Shown here piece after piece: positions 41,552 through 41,645 of a stretch of DNA of 41,645 bases. The DNA comes from Oscillospiraceae bacterium (lineage in GTDB: Bacteria > Bacillota > Clostridia > Oscillospirales > UBA929). The stretch's first letter is position 1; each line of letters begins with the position of its first letter. The position numbers and the translations under genes were made by a program. The notes under the pieces were generated by a model. That model worked only from the letters and a program-made list of their open reading frames with translations, was not told the DNA's origin and did no database searches. The stretch is taken from positions 1 to 41,645 of the forward strand of contig JAISCT010000036.1 in NCBI GenBank assembly GCA_031265355.1, read 5' to 3'.

Positions 41552-41645
41552 CTATAAATCCAGTTCGGCCTTTGGTTTTGGTGGGCGCCCCCGCTTGTGC
41601 TTGGGTTTTTGTTTCGATGTGTAGGCTGGCGCGCAACCTTTCGGT
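41552..41645 (-). CDS. C-terminal end of a gene entering from the right edge
   Basis: On the minus strand a frame is open from the edge to a TAG at 41552-41554 and gives a basic C-terminus: KQKPKHKRGRPPKPKAELDL (last 20 residues). GRPPKPK is AT-hook-like and such tails occur on some transposases and DNA-binding proteins. The fragment is too short for a family. It converges on the carboxypeptidase gene with a 24-bp gap and no visible terminator. Confidence 0.45.
   Translation of the reverse strand, partial: PKGCAPAYTSKQKPKHKRGRPPKPKAELDL

Overview
The window looks like a G+C-rich chromosome segment from an anaerobic, spore-former-related Clostridia (Firmicutes; Oscillospirales-like is my best guess). 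The grounds are Gram-positive-style lipoproteins and secreted proteins, strong AGGAGG-type ribosome binding sites, frequent GTG and TTG starts, sigma-A promoters, a DUF3793 gene next to a flavodoxin, and a TPP riboswitch over an ABC thiamine-precursor importer. The assignment is inference; no rRNA or other strong phylogenetic marker is present.

Layout. (1) 1-5.7 kb: one very large secreted GH2/GH43 fusion glycosidase on the minus strand. (2) 5.8-6.0 kb: a tRNA-Pro(GGG) transcription unit with its own promoter and terminator. (3) 6.0-10.1 kb: a compact minus-strand chaperone operon (GrpE-like, short Hsp70, TPR protein, J-like/TPR/SEC-C protein). (4) 10.2-11.8 kb: a PutP-type Na+/solute symporter. 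(5) 12.1-17.8 kb: a copper operon on the plus strand: HMA-TauE/SafE-cupredoxin protein, DUF2318 lipoprotein, CopA ATPase, a lipoprotein of unknown function, and CopZ. (6) 17.9-26.1 kb: an iron regulon. DUF3793 plus flavodoxin run left; a P19-type iron uptake operon (FTR1 permease, P19 lipoprotein, DUF2318 membrane protein, two FtsX-like permeases, an ATPase, an FMN-binding lipoprotein) runs right. The divergent intergenic region carries DtxR-like inverted repeats, and one more lies inside the FTR1 gene.

(7) 26.2-31.4 kb: a visibly A+T-richer accessory block: a MetE-like methyltransferase, a LysR regulator, a cystathionine gamma-synthase/lyase-family enzyme, a MerR-type promoter with no intact target, an orphan Imm5-like putative immunity gene, a truncated MmcQ/YjbR gene and an NADPH-dependent FMN reductase-like flavoprotein. 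(8) 31.6-32.8 kb: a CapA-family protein. (9) 32.9-36.1 kb: a TPP-riboswitch-controlled operon for thiamine or HMP uptake. (10) 36.2-41.5 kb: a small conserved protein, an SH3-SH3-NlpC/P60 hydrolase, and two tandem secreted M14 zinc carboxypeptidases. The C-terminal end of another gene enters from the right edge.

The most coherent story is metal handling. A copper unit and an iron unit lie side by side, and each contains a DUF2318 (FtrD-like) protein. The iron unit reproduces the gene content of the Campylobacter p19 locus in a Gram-positive setting, with a putative flavin-carrying lipoprotein in the position where an electron-supply component would be expected. I saw no CRISPR array, prophage, or complete insertion sequence.
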